Source: Gordoniibacillus kamchatkensis (lineage in GTDB: Bacteria; Bacillota; Bacilli; Paenibacillales; NBRC-103111). Taken from it: 64,000 nucleotides of DNA. The notes under the pieces were generated by a model. That model saw nothing but the letters and a program-made list of their open reading frames with translations. It was not told where the DNA came from and did not search any database. Shown here piece by piece: positions 48,159-57,299 of this stretch (positions are counted from its first letter, which is position 1; every line of letters starts with the position of its first letter). The DNA is taken from positions 124,001-188,000 of the forward strand of contig NZ_JXAK01000002.1 of NCBI RefSeq assembly GCF_000829455.1, read 5' to 3'. The position numbers and the translations under genes are program-made.

Positions 48159-48767
48159 TTATGGCGATTCATGAGTTAAGTGGCATGTCGAAGCAAACCG
48201 GTCCAATTGAAATTGCTCCCCAACATAGAGCAGCTTGGTGATCGAGCATTCGGGCACGAGCTCGCTCTGTGCGGCGGCAAAATGCGGATGCCACGCCTCC
48301 AGCCGCTCCTCCGGGATTTCATTCAGCAAAAAGTCGGTAATGAGCCCGCCATGCGTCACGAGTACGGCTTCGCTGCCCGGGTGTGCCGCCGATAGTTGTT
48401 TCATGAGCGAACAGAGCCGCTTGCCGGCTTGCCTTGCCGAATCGCCGACCGGCGGCACATAATCCCGCTCGCGCGTACACCGGTCCCACATCGCCACGAA
48501 TTCGTCGAAGCTTTGTCCGGGCAAGTCGCCCCAATTGGCGCGTTCCCGCAAGCGCCGCTCTACAGCAAGGGTCAGACCGCATTCCAGCGCGATCCGCTCT
48601 GCGGTCTCCCGGGCTCTCCGAAGCGGGCTCGTATAGATCGCCCGAATCGGCATCCTCCGGAAATACGATGCCGTTGCTTGCGCCTGCAGCACGCCTGCGG
48701 GGGAAAGCGGCGCGTCTCCGGCCACTTTTTCTTTCACACCGTGCCTGACCAAATAAAAAGTCGTCAT
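48159..48767 (-). CDS. Histidine phosphatase (phosphoglycerate mutase-like) family protein
   Basis: 202 residues. The RHG motif is at 8-10 (FYLVRHGVKE), with IYTSPLRRARETAERIA, a catalytic acid region (RERANWGDLPGQSFDEF) and the second His in AVLVTHGGLITDFLL. A general phosphomonoesterase; substrate unknown. Start ATG 48767 with AAGGAGCG upstream. No operon partner is apparent. Confidence 0.9.
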   Translation of the reverse strand: MTTFYLVRHGVKEKVAGDAPLSPAGVLQAQATASYFRRMPIRAIYTSPLRRARETAERIALECGLTLAVERRLRERANWGDLPGQSFDEFVAMWDRCTRERDYVPPVGDSARQAGKRLCSLMKQLSAAHPGSEAVLVTHGGLITDFLLNEIPEERLEAWHPHFAAAQSELVPECSITKLLYVGEQFQLDRFASTCHLTHESP

Positions 48768-48920
48768 GATTAGCGCTCCTTAGCAAAAATAAATTTTATA
48801 ATCATTAAATTAGATATATATCTAATAATTCCTCTTAAAAAGTACCCCGCAACGGATGCCTTACACACCGATTCGAGCAATTCGACGTTCGGACGAAACT
48901 CCCAAACCCAAACAAAACAA

Positions 48921-49091
48921 GGACCAACCGGATTCGCGAGCGAGAAGGCCAAATCATTGCTGCTGCTGACGGAAGAGCCGATGAAAGCGATCGCGGCCGC
49001 CTGCGGCTTTGCCGATGAATTTCATTTCAGTAAAATGTTCCGGTCATGGAACGACGTTTCGCCGGCCCGGTTTAGAGCTTTGTATAAATAA
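48921..49091 (+). pseudogene. Remnant: C-terminal HTH of an AraC family regulator
   Basis: The plus-strand frame ending at 49091 reads ...SEKAKSLLLLTEEPMKA, IAAACGFADEFHFSKMF and RSWNDVSPARFRALYK, which is the second helix-turn-helix of AraC proteins (A..CGF.DEFHFSK.F....G.SP..FR). The first HTH and the ligand-binding domain are missing and there is no start codon with a ribosome site. It lies immediately upstream of the MBL hydrolase promoter. Confidence 0.75.
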
Positions 49092-49102
49092 CTCCCGCAA
49101 AG

Positions 49103-49131
49103 TTGACAACACAACATCAACATAATAATAT
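49103..49131 (+). promoter_or_regulatory. Promoter of the MBL hydrolase gene
   Basis: TTGACA at 49103-49108, 17-base spacer, TAATAT at 49126-49131, then a very AT-rich region. Confidence 0.65.
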
Positions 49132-49208
49132 ATTTTTACGTATAAAATAAATATCATGAAGTCATTACCGAGACGATTAACATTACTATTGCAAAGGAGC
49201 CCGTTCGC

Positions 49209-49868
49209 ATGGAGATATGGAATGGAGTTCATATGCTTGAGCTGGATTTTTACGGGAATATCGTTCACCCTACCCTTATATGGGATCAGGAAGCGGCAGT
49301 GCTGATCGACACCGGGTTTCCGGGGCAAATGGACGACTTGCGTGCAGCTATGCAAAGGGCCGGTGTGCCGTTCGGCAAACTGAAAGCAGTCATTTTGACG
49401 CACCAGGATCTGGATCATATCGGCAATTTGCCCGAAATTTTGCGGGAGTGCGGGGCTAACATTCAAGTATACGCGCACGAGCTGGATAGGCCATATATCC
49501 AAGGAGAACTGCCGCTATTGAAAGACAGTCACATCGAGAATCCGCCCAAAGGCAGAGTGGACGTTACGTTGGCAGACGGCCAGGAGCTGCCGTATTGCGA
49601 CGGAATTCGCGTCATCCATACTCCCGGGCACACTCCCGGCCATATTAGCCTGTATGTGAAACGAAGCAAAACTCTCGTTGCCGGCGATTCGATGTACAGC
49701 GTAAACGGGAGACTCGGAGGCATTCACGAACCGACGACACCGGATATGGAGGAAGCGAGACGTTCTTTGCACAAGTATACGGCTCTCGACATCGAATCCG
49801 TCATTTGTTACCACGGTGGATTATCCACTGGAAATGTGAAGGACCAAATTCGCACGATAGCCCGGTAA
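49209..49868 (+). CDS. MBL fold metallo-hydrolase
   Basis: 219 residues. Zinc-binding signature ILTHQDLDHIGNLP (HxxxDH), a later His in IHTPGHTPGHISLY and Asp in LVAGDSMYS, followed by a final ICYHGG His. This is the glyoxalase II-like/quorum-lactonase-like branch; substrate not determinable. Start ATG 49209 with AAAGGAG upstream. The region 49869-50083 has no gene. Confidence 0.9.
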   Translation: MEIWNGVHMLELDFYGNIVHPTLIWDQEAAVLIDTGFPGQMDDLRAAMQRAGVPFGKLKAVILTHQDLDHIGNLPEILRECGANIQVYAHELDRPYIQGELPLLKDSHIENPPKGRVDVTLADGQELPYCDGIRVIHTPGHTPGHISLYVKRSKTLVAGDSMYSVNGRLGGIHEPTTPDMEEARRSLHKYTALDIESVICYHGGLSTGNVKDQIRTIAR

Positions 49869-50083
49869 ATGCAGGCGATCGGGCAGTCGACCGACTGCCC
49901 ATCGTCACCCTCGCCTGCGGTAGCCGCCTTGCCGCATTCCCCTCTCCTGCCGGGCGCCTTCGCGCCCCGTCCCGCCACCTTTCGTAAAATAGTGAAAGAA
50001 ATCGGAAATCTCTCTGCTACAAGCGCCCCGTTCGGACTTTTATACTTAACGGTATACCGTATTTCCGAACGCGAGGTGTTCTT

Positions 50084-51115
50084 GTGACAACGACGAATCA
50101 TTCACAGCAACAAGCCGTCCCGCTCGCGCCGTCCGAAGCTGCCGAGGTGACCGGCCGCGCGCCAGCCGGGCAGCAGCTCCGCCCGGGGCCCCGCCCGAAG
50201 CCGCAAACGGCCTTTCGTCGGGCGCTGTCCCGCTACAATGCGCCATTCGCCGGCTTCCTGTTCATATCCCCGTGGCTGATCGGGTTCTTGCTGCTGCAGC
50301 TGTGGCCCATTATCCAATCGTTCTACTTGTCGTTCACCGATTACAACCTGCTCGACCAGGCACATTGGATCGGCACGAAAAACTTCCGCCAAATCGCCCA
50401 CGACCGGCTGTTCTTCAACTCGCTCAAGGTGACGTTCACCTATGTGCTCACGTCCGTGCCGCTCAAGCTGGCCGTGGCGCTGCTCGTAGCGATGCTGCTG
50501 AACCGGGCGGTGCGCGGCATCTCCATATATCGCACGCTCATTTATCTCCCGTCGCTGATCGGGGGCAGCATCGCGGTAGCCGTGCTGTGGCGCAACATTT
50601 TCGGGCTGGACGGGTTCATCAACAAAATCGTGCCGCTGCTGGGCATCGCGCCCAAAAACTGGATCGGCACGCCGACGACGGCGCTCGCTACGCTCGTCAT
50701 TTTGACGGCGTGGCAGTTCGGCTCGGCGATGATCATTTTCCTGGCGGGGCTGAAGCAAATTCCGGCCGAGCTGTACGAGGCGTCCTCGGTTGACGGGGCG
50801 TCCAAGCTGCGGCAGTTTGTCACGATCACGTTGCCGATGCTGTCGCCGGTTATTTTGTTCAACGTCGTTATGGGCGTCATCAACGCGTTCCAGACGTTCA
50901 CCTCGGCGTTCATCATCACGAACGGCGGACCGGTCAATTCGACGGAAGTATACGCCCTGTTCCTGTACAAAAAAGCGTTCGGCACGTTCGAGATGGGCTA
51001 CGCCTCGGCGCTGGCTTGGATTTTGCTCGTCATTGTGGCGATCGCCACGTCGATCAATTTCATCGTCTCCAAGTACTGGGTGTTCTACGAATCGGAAGGA
51101 GGGGCCGCGAAATGA
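50084..51115 (+). CDS. Sugar ABC transporter permease, MalF type
   Basis: 343 residues, six helices after a polar N-terminal stretch of about 45 residues. The EAA loop that contacts the ATPase is EASSVDGASKLRQFVTITLPMLSP. GTG 50084 with GAGGTG upstream. It overlaps the next permease as ATGA. With the MalG-type partner it forms the channel of a carbohydrate importer whose binding protein is at 55546 and whose regulation is by the kinase/regulator pair between them. No ATPase gene is adjacent, so a shared MsmX-type ATPase is likely. Confidence 0.92.
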   Translation: MTTTNHSQQQAVPLAPSEAAEVTGRAPAGQQLRPGPRPKPQTAFRRALSRYNAPFAGFLFISPWLIGFLLLQLWPIIQSFYLSFTDYNLLDQAHWIGTKNFRQIAHDRLFFNSLKVTFTYVLTSVPLKLAVALLVAMLLNRAVRGISIYRTLIYLPSLIGGSIAVAVLWRNIFGLDGFINKIVPLLGIAPKNWIGTPTTALATLVILTAWQFGSAMIIFLAGLKQIPAELYEASSVDGASKLRQFVTITLPMLSPVILFNVVMGVINAFQTFTSAFIITNGGPVNSTEVYALFLYKKAFGTFEMGYASALAWILLVIVAIATSINFIVSKYWVFYESEGGAAK

Positions 51116-51960
51116 CGAAAAGAAGCCGTCTCCGCTTCGGCGCCTCGCCGATCGTGACTCACGCCGTGCTCATCGCGTTCAGCCTGCTCATGTTTTACCC
51201 GGTGCTGTGGTGGATTTTCGCCTCCTTCAAATCGACGCCCGAGCTGGCGCTGCCGACGCTGTGGCCGAAAGAGTGGCTGTGGCGCAACTATCCCGACGGC
51301 TGGAACGCGCTGCCGAAATATACGTTCACGTTCTTTTACCTGAACAGCTTCAAGCTGAACATCGCCACGACCGTATTGCACGTCTTATCCGCCAGCCTCG
51401 TGGCGTTCGGCTTCGCCCGGCTGACGTTCCCGCTTAAGAATGCGCTGTTCTCGCTGCTGCTGCTGACGATCATGCTGCCGTCGCAAGTGACGCTCATTCC
51501 GCAGTACGCCATGTTTCACTCGCTGAACTGGATCAATACGTACTTGCCGTTCATCGTGCCGGCGGCGATGGGCGGGGCGTTCTTCATTTTCCTGCTCGTC
51601 CAGTTCATTCGCGGCATCCCGCGCGAGCTCGACGAATCGGCCAAAATCGACGGCTGCTCGTGGCTGGGCATTTACTGGCGCATCGTGCTGCCCTTGACGA
51701 GGCCGGCGCTTGTTACGGTGACGATTTTCTCGTTCATCTGGGGCTGGGACGACTACTTCGGGCCGCTCATCTACCTCAATTCCGTGGACAAGTATACGGT
51801 CCCGCTCGCGCTGCGCATGTTCATTGATACGCAGTCGGCGGTAGCGTGGGGGCAGCTGCTGGCGATGTCGCTCGTGTCGGTGCTGCCGCCGGTGGCGATT
51901 TTCTTCCTCGCCCAGAAGCATTTTGTGGAAGGCATTGCGACTACGGGATTGAAGGGCTAA
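51112..51960 (+). CDS. Sugar ABC transporter permease, MalG type
   Basis: 282 residues with six helices; EAA-loop region DESAKIDGCSWLGIYWRIVLPLTRPALVTV and a family-typical end FFLAQKHFVEGIATTGLKG. The start ATG 51112 overlaps the MalF-type gene. Followed by a hairpin at 51971-51997 and then the sensor kinase gene, so read-through into hk/rr is probably reduced. Confidence 0.92.
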   Translation: MTKRSRLRFGASPIVTHAVLIAFSLLMFYPVLWWIFASFKSTPELALPTLWPKEWLWRNYPDGWNALPKYTFTFFYLNSFKLNIATTVLHVLSASLVAFGFARLTFPLKNALFSLLLLTIMLPSQVTLIPQYAMFHSLNWINTYLPFIVPAAMGGAFFIFLLVQFIRGIPRELDESAKIDGCSWLGIYWRIVLPLTRPALVTVTIFSFIWGWDDYFGPLIYLNSVDKYTVPLALRMFIDTQSAVAWGQLLAMSLVSVLPPVAIFFLAQKHFVEGIATTGLKG

Positions 51961-51970
51961 ACTAAAGGAA

Positions 51971-51997
51971 AAAGGCCGAGGCTGTCGCTCGGCCTTT
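51971..51997 (+). terminator. Hairpin/attenuator between permease and kinase genes
   Basis: AAAGGCCGAG (51971-51980) / CTCGGCCTTT (51988-51997), ten perfect pairs; only TTT follows, so termination may be partial. Confidence 0.55.
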
Positions 51998-52028
51998 ATG
52001 CACATCTAAGACATGGCAGGCGAAGCGA

Positions 52029-53855
52029 ATGATGAACCGAATGTTCAACCCGTTTCACCGGTTTCGGATCGATTACGTGCTTTTCTTCGTGTTCGCCGGC
52101 TTCGTCACGGTGCTGATTACCCTCGTCATGGTTATCAGCTACACGCTGTCCGCCGGGTCGCAGACAAGCAGCACGTTCCATTACCAGCAAGGCATGCTGA
52201 ACAAGGTCAGCAAAGAGCTGAACGCCCAGCTGAGATCGGTCGAGCAGGCGTCGCTGGCGCTGTCTTTGAACCAGCCGTTCCTCAATTATTTGGCGCTGAC
52301 CGGCGACTACTATACGCGCAACTGGACGCGAATCGAAGTGAACCAAAACTATTTGACGCCGGTCGTGAACAGCTCGACGCTGCTGCAGTCCATTCAAGTG
52401 TACATGAACGATCCGACGCTGACGGACGTCAACGCGGACGTGCAGTTTTTGCCGCGCAGCATGCTGAGCAAGGAGCCTTGGTATGCTGCAGCCGAGAAGA
52501 GCGATGCGCTCTGGGTCGGCGAGCATAGCGTCGGCTCGGGCCAAGGCACGGTGCCGGTCGTCAGCTTCGTGCGGCGGCTGACGACGCAGGGCGGCGCCCA
52601 GCAGCTCGGCATGCTCGTGCTGAACGTGAAGCTGAAAGCGCTGCAGGCTACGCTGAACGAGGACCAGCAAGGCGCCAGCCGGCTGCTGGTCGATTCGGGC
52701 GGGCGCCTCCTGTTCAGCACCGCGAGCGCCCCGCGCCTGCCCGCGATCAGCGGGCTGCTGGAGCAAATCGATGCCGATTCCGGGTACCGCCGGGTGCGGC
52801 TCGGCAAAGAAGATGCGCCCGGAGGCAGCGACATGCTGATGGTGTGGACGCGCGATTTTCGCGAAGGCTGGCTGCTCGTCGAGCTGACACCGTACCGCGA
52901 CATTATGCGCAGCAGCGTCAAGCTCGCCGGTACGCTGGCGGCCGTCGGCGCAGCCGCGCTCGTCGTCGCCTCGTTCGTCACGCTCTACTTGTCGCGCCTC
53001 TTCACGGCGCCGGTGCGGGAGCTGCTGGCGCTCATGAACGCTTATTCGCTCAATCGCACGATGCGCGAATTTCCGTCGCGCTACCGCAACGAGTTCGGCA
53101 GCCTGTTCATCGGCTACCGGCGGCTGATCGAACGCGTGGAGGAGCTTTACGTCTCGCTCGAACGGCAGTATAAGGCGCAGCGAGAAGCGGAAATCCGCGC
53201 GCTGCAGGCGATGATCAACCCCCATTTTTTGTACAATACGCTCGACCAGCTCAACTGGATGGCGATCGAAGCCGGGCAGGAGCGAATCAGCGAGGTGCTG
53301 GAGCTGATGGGCCGCATGTTCCGCATCGGCCTGTCGGGCGGCGCCAGCTTCATTACGCTGCAGGACGAGCTGCTGCATACCGAATGCTACCTCCGCATCC
53401 AGCAGCTCAAATGGGGCCACGGCCTGCAATATGCGATCGAGGGCGCCGCGCCGTTCGCGGATTGCTACATTCCGAAGCTGACGCTTCAGCCGTTCGTCGA
53501 GAACGCCGTGCTGCACGGCTTTCACGGGCGCAGCGGGGGGCGCATTGCGATCAAGGTGGAGGCGGCGGAAGAGGGGCTGTGCATCCGGATCGCCGACGAC
53601 GGCAAAGGGCTGGCCCCGGACTGGAACGTCCACAAGCGGCGCAAAAAGGGCGGCTACGGCATCCGCAACGTCATGGAGCGAATTGAAGCGTATTTCGGCG
53701 CGCCGTACGGTGTCAGATTGCGGACGCTACCGGACGGGGCGGGCACCGAGGTGGAAATCCGCATCCCGCTGCTGGCCGAAATGCCCGATGCGGGAGCGGC
53801 ACATGGAGCAGAGGAAAGGAGCGATTCCGATGTGGACGATCGCGGTCGTCGATGA
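52029..53855 (+). CDS. YesM-type sensor histidine kinase
   Basis: 608 residues. TM1 about 14-38, an extracellular sensor domain to about 290, TM2 about 296-320, a HAMP-like linker, then the His_kinase box QAMINPHFLYNTLDQLNWMA (phospho-His) and the ATPase part LQPFVENAVLHGF, IADDGKGL and GGYGIRNVMERI. Start ATG 52029 or 52032. Its end overlaps the regulator gene by 26 bases. The pair most likely senses an extracellular sugar and controls the flanking transporter genes. Confidence 0.92.
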   Translation: MMNRMFNPFHRFRIDYVLFFVFAGFVTVLITLVMVISYTLSAGSQTSSTFHYQQGMLNKVSKELNAQLRSVEQASLALSLNQPFLNYLALTGDYYTRNWTRIEVNQNYLTPVVNSSTLLQSIQVYMNDPTLTDVNADVQFLPRSMLSKEPWYAAAEKSDALWVGEHSVGSGQGTVPVVSFVRRLTTQGGAQQLGMLVLNVKLKALQATLNEDQQGASRLLVDSGGRLLFSTASAPRLPAISGLLEQIDADSGYRRVRLGKEDAPGGSDMLMVWTRDFREGWLLVELTPYRDIMRSSVKLAGTLAAVGAAALVVASFVTLYLSRLFTAPVRELLALMNAYSLNRTMREFPSRYRNEFGSLFIGYRRLIERVEELYVSLERQYKAQREAEIRALQAMINPHFLYNTLDQLNWMAIEAGQERISEVLELMGRMFRIGLSGGASFITLQDELLHTECYLRIQQLKWGHGLQYAIEGAAPFADCYIPKLTLQPFVENAVLHGFHGRSGGRIAIKVEAAEEGLCIRIADDGKGLAPDWNVHKRRKKGGYGIRNVMERIEAYFGAPYGVRLRTLPDGAGTEVEIRIPLLAEMPDAGAAHGAEERSDSDVDDRGRR

Positions 53856-55452
53856 CGAACGGCAAGTGCTGCAAGGGATGCGCCGCATTATCCCGTGGCG
53901 GGAGCTGAACGCGAAGCCGGCGGGGGAAGCGTCCGACGGCGAAGAGGGGCTCAAGCTAATCCTTGAGCAGCAGCCCGATATTGTGATCACCGATATTTAC
54001 ATGCCGGTGAAGAACGGCCTGGACATGATCGAGGAGCTGCGCAGGGAACAGTACGACGGCAAAATCATCATTTTGAGCGGCTACGCCGACTTCGAATACG
54101 CCCGTCAGGCGATGCGGCTGAACGTCGACGACTATCTCAGCAAGCCTGTGACGGTGCAGACGCTGAAAGACGTGCTCGGCAAAGCGATCGGCAAACTGGA
54201 AGAGGAGCGGAAGAAGGCGCTGCAGGAAGGCGAGCGGCAGCGCAAGCTGACGCTATACGAGCCGATCGCAAAGCAGGAGCGGCTAAAGGCGCTTGTTACC
54301 GGCGCGCCCGGCTTCGGCGGAGCGAGCTGGACTTACGACGACGGCGAGGGCGACGGTGCCGGGCGGCAATATCGCGTTGCGGCGGTGGAAATTTCGCAGA
54401 GCGGGCGGCTGGACGGCATGAAGCCGGCGGACTGGCACTTGTTCCGGTTCGCCGTCGCCAACATCGCCGCCGAGCTGGCGGCGGAGCTGCGGCTTGACGT
54501 GCAGCCGGTAGAGCTGTACGGCCGGCAGACGGTTATGCTGCTCCGCTTCCCCGCCGGCATGACGGTGGACGAGAGCCGGCGGCAAGCGGTGCAGTTCGCG
54601 CGCAGGCTCATCCAGGCGGCCGACGCCTACTTGCACATCCGGATTCAGGTCGGCATCGGCGGCATGAAGGAGGAGACGAAGGTTATCGCCGATTCCACGG
54701 AAGAGGCGTTCCAGGCCTTGCATACGAAGCTGTGCGTGCCGGACGAGGCGTTTCCGATCTTCATCTACAAACGGAAACAGGACGCGGCAGGGAACAAGGT
54801 CGCCGAGCTGCGCCCGATCCGCCATTATCACGAAATTGCCCAGGCGCTCGCCGGCCTGCAGCAGCATTTGGCAGCCGAAGCCGTAGAGCGGCTCGCGGCG
54901 CTGCTTCGCGACTGGCCGGAGCTGACCGCGGCCGAGCTGCAGCGGGTTGCCCGGGAAGTGTGGACGATATGCAAATATACGCTGCACGAAACCGGCCGCG
55001 GGCTGGAGGAGGCGTTCCCGGCCGAAAGCGTCGAACGGGAGCTGGCGGAGCTGCTGCTGCCCGCGCAGTTCCGGGAGTGGGCGCTGGCCAAAATCGAAGC
55101 CGTCTGCGCCAAATTCAGCCGCGGCGACAATCTGCGGCACAGGCAGGCCGTCGATTACATGGTGCGCTACGTTCACGAGCATTACGCCGAGGACCTGCGA
55201 CTCGCCGATCTGGCGGAGCAAGTGTACATTTCCCGCAGCTATTTGAGCAACATTTTCCGCGACTTGGCGGGCGAGACGTTCAACGACTACGTCACGAAGG
55301 TGCGCATGGAGAAAGCGAGAAGCATGCTTGCCGAAGGCAAGCTCATGGTGTACGAAATCGCCGAAAAAGTCGGCTACAAAAACGTTCCGTACTTCACGAC
55401 GCTGTTCAAAAAGCATACCGGCCGCAGTCCGACCGAATTCGTAAAAAATTGA
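53830..55452 (+). CDS. YesN-type response regulator with AraC HTH
   Basis: 540 residues. Receiver about 1-120 with VVDDERQVLQGM and phospho-Asp in DIVITDIYMPVKNGLDM, Lys in DYLSKPV. A middle domain of about 250 residues follows, then two AraC helix-turn-helix motifs at the end (LRLADLAEQVYISRSYLSNIFRDLAGETFNDYV and MVYEIAEKVGYKNVPYFTTLFKKHTGRSPTEFV). Start ATG 53830 with AAAGGAG upstream, inside the kinase gene. It lies 93 bases before the binding-protein gene, which it probably activates. Confidence 0.93.
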   Translation: MWTIAVVDDERQVLQGMRRIIPWRELNAKPAGEASDGEEGLKLILEQQPDIVITDIYMPVKNGLDMIEELRREQYDGKIIILSGYADFEYARQAMRLNVDDYLSKPVTVQTLKDVLGKAIGKLEEERKKALQEGERQRKLTLYEPIAKQERLKALVTGAPGFGGASWTYDDGEGDGAGRQYRVAAVEISQSGRLDGMKPADWHLFRFAVANIAAELAAELRLDVQPVELYGRQTVMLLRFPAGMTVDESRRQAVQFARRLIQAADAYLHIRIQVGIGGMKEETKVIADSTEEAFQALHTKLCVPDEAFPIFIYKRKQDAAGNKVAELRPIRHYHEIAQALAGLQQHLAAEAVERLAALLRDWPELTAAELQRVAREVWTICKYTLHETGRGLEEAFPAESVERELAELLLPAQFREWALAKIEAVCAKFSRGDNLRHRQAVDYMVRYVHEHYAEDLRLADLAEQVYISRSYLSNIFRDLAGETFNDYVTKVRMEKARSMLAEGKLMVYEIAEKVGYKNVPYFTTLFKKHTGRSPTEFVKN

Positions 55453-55545
55453 AACAATTTGTACATCCGTCTCCTAGGCGCTCCGAACCGAAACGGGTAC
55501 GATGAAGATGCCAAACGACAGGAAACGAAAGGGGACTTGAACAGC

Positions 55546-56864
55546 ATGAACAAGAAGCCTATCGCGATGCTGCTTGCGGGAATGATGCTGACGGGGGCAC
55601 TGACCGCTTGCGGCGTCAAGAAAGAGGAGCAGAGCGCTCCGGCGGCGCCGGCCGGGAAAGATGCGCCGGCAGCGGCGGCGAGCGGCCAGACGCCGGTCAA
55701 GCTGCGCATCTTGTGGTGGGCCCGCAAAGCCGCCACGACGCCACGCTCAAAGCGCTTGACCTGTATACGAAAAAACATCCGAACGTGACGTTCGAACCGG
55801 AATTCCAAGGCTTCGACGGCTACCTCGACAAGCTGTCGACACAAGCCGCGGCCAAAAATACGCCGGACATTTTCCAGATGGACGCGGCCTGGTTCAACGA
55901 CTGGGCCAGCTCGAACCGTCTGGCCGACCTGTCCTCCGTGAATACGAAGGATGTCGATAAAGCGCTGCTCGATACCGGCACCTACAAAGGCAAAATATAC
56001 GCGGTGCCGCTCGGCAACAACGCGCTCGGCATCGTCTACAACAAGGTCGTGTTCGACAAGCTCGGCGTGCAGCCGCCGAAAACGTGGGACGAACTGTTCC
56101 AGCTCGCGAAAGACATCAAGCCGAAGCTGGCGAAAGATCAATATTTGATCAAGGACTTGACGCCGGACTACGGCATGTATACGTCGTACCAGCTCAGCAA
56201 GGGCAAAGGGTACCCGCGCACGCAGGACGGCAAGTTCAATTACGACAAAGATACGTGGATCGAGTTCATGACGAGAATGCAGGAGCTGCGCAAGGGCGGC
56301 TTCGTGGCCCCGCCGGACGTGACGATGTCGGACAAAGGGTTCGATGCGAAGCTCGATTTGCTCGGCCAGGAGAAGGTCATGATCAAGCCGTCGCATGCCG
56401 CGGAATTCGCCGGCTTCGACTCGCTCAAGCCCGGCAGCTTCGCGCTGGCGCCGCTGATGAGAGGCGTCGAAGCGGGCGGCTGGCTGAAGGCGTCGATGTA
56501 CTGGAGCGTCAATCCGGACAGCAAAGCGAAAGAAGAAGCGATGAAATTCGTCGACTGGTTCATCAACGACCAGGAAGCGGCCGACATTCTCGGCACGTCG
56601 CGCGGCGTTCCGGTGTCGAAGAAAATCGTCGACTACTTGCAGCCGAAGTTCAGCGCCATCGACAAAGCCGGGATCGATCTGATCAATCAGACCGCCCAAG
56701 GCGGCGGCAAAGCGTTCGACCCGGGTCCGGGCATCAAGGGCGGCTGGGCGAAGTTCGCGACGAACAAGGAGTACGACAACATTACGCAGCAAATCATGTT
56801 CGACAAAATGACGCCGCAGCAAGGCTGGGAAGAAGTCGTCAAGCTGAGCAAAGATTTGCAATAA
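55546..56864 (+). CDS. Sugar-binding lipoprotein of an ABC transporter (frameshifted)
   Basis: About 439 residues. Lipoprotein signal with lipobox LTAC (LLAGMMLTGALTACG), Ala/Pro linker, then SBP family 1 fold. The first frame ends shortly after VKLRILWW; the rest (PQSRHDATLKALDLYTKKHP onward) is one frame over. Adding one G to GGG at 55718-55720 restores LRILWWGPQSRHD. Typical SBP segments: FQGFDGYLDKLSTQAAAKNTPDIFQMDAAW, AVPLGNNALGIVYNK and MYWSVNPDSKAKEEAMKFVDWFI. It is a stand-alone binding protein for permeases at 50084-51960. Start ATG 55546 with AAAGGGG upstream. Confidence 0.9.
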
Positions 56865-56869
56865 CGGGA

Positions 56870-56915
56870 AAAATGGCTCTCCGATAGGCGCCGTGCGCGC
56901 TCGGAGAGCCATTTT
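56870..56915. terminator. Bidirectional terminator after the binding-protein gene
   Basis: Fifteen-pair perfect stem AAAATGGCTCTCCGA (56870-56884) / TCGGAGAGCCATTTT (56901-56915). It serves the binding-protein gene and the small convergent gene at 56927. Confidence 0.9.
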
Positions 56916-56926
56916 GCCGCTCGCGG

Positions 56927-57058
56927 TCAAGGCTGCCGGTCTTCCTCGGGAATGTACTTCTTCCGGTTCTTATAAACGATATAAATAGCGCCGACCGCGC
57001 CGACGACGAGAATAACGGACCGCCAGTGTTGCGCCAGAAATTGCATCGTGCTGTTCAT
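56927..57058 (-). CDS. Small single-pass membrane protein
   Basis: 43 residues: short N-terminus (MNSTMQFLAQHWR), one hydrophobic segment VILVVGAVGAIYIVY (about 15-29), then a basic and polar tail KNRKKYIPEEDRQP. ATG 57058 has AAGGAG nine bases upstream; ATG 57064 is too close to it. A perfect terminator lies directly downstream. No family recognised. Confidence 0.6.
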   Translation of the reverse strand: MNSTMQFLAQHWRSVILVVGAVGAIYIVYKNRKKYIPEEDRQP

Positions 57059-57299
57059 GGCCATCGCTCCTTCTGCGTGGGGAGTGCTGCATTGCGATTA
57101 GGATTCGCCATGGCGCTTATTTCCATGCATAAATTGTGTGCTACAATATAGGAAAGCGGGCCAAGCCCATGCCCTGCATGGACGCGCCGCATGCCAAAAA
57201 AATGTCCATAACAGCGAAGGAATCGTCATGTTCCATGCGCCTGCATTGTGGTATATGTTGGTGACAACAAAGAGTTTACTGACTGCGAGGGAGATCCCA

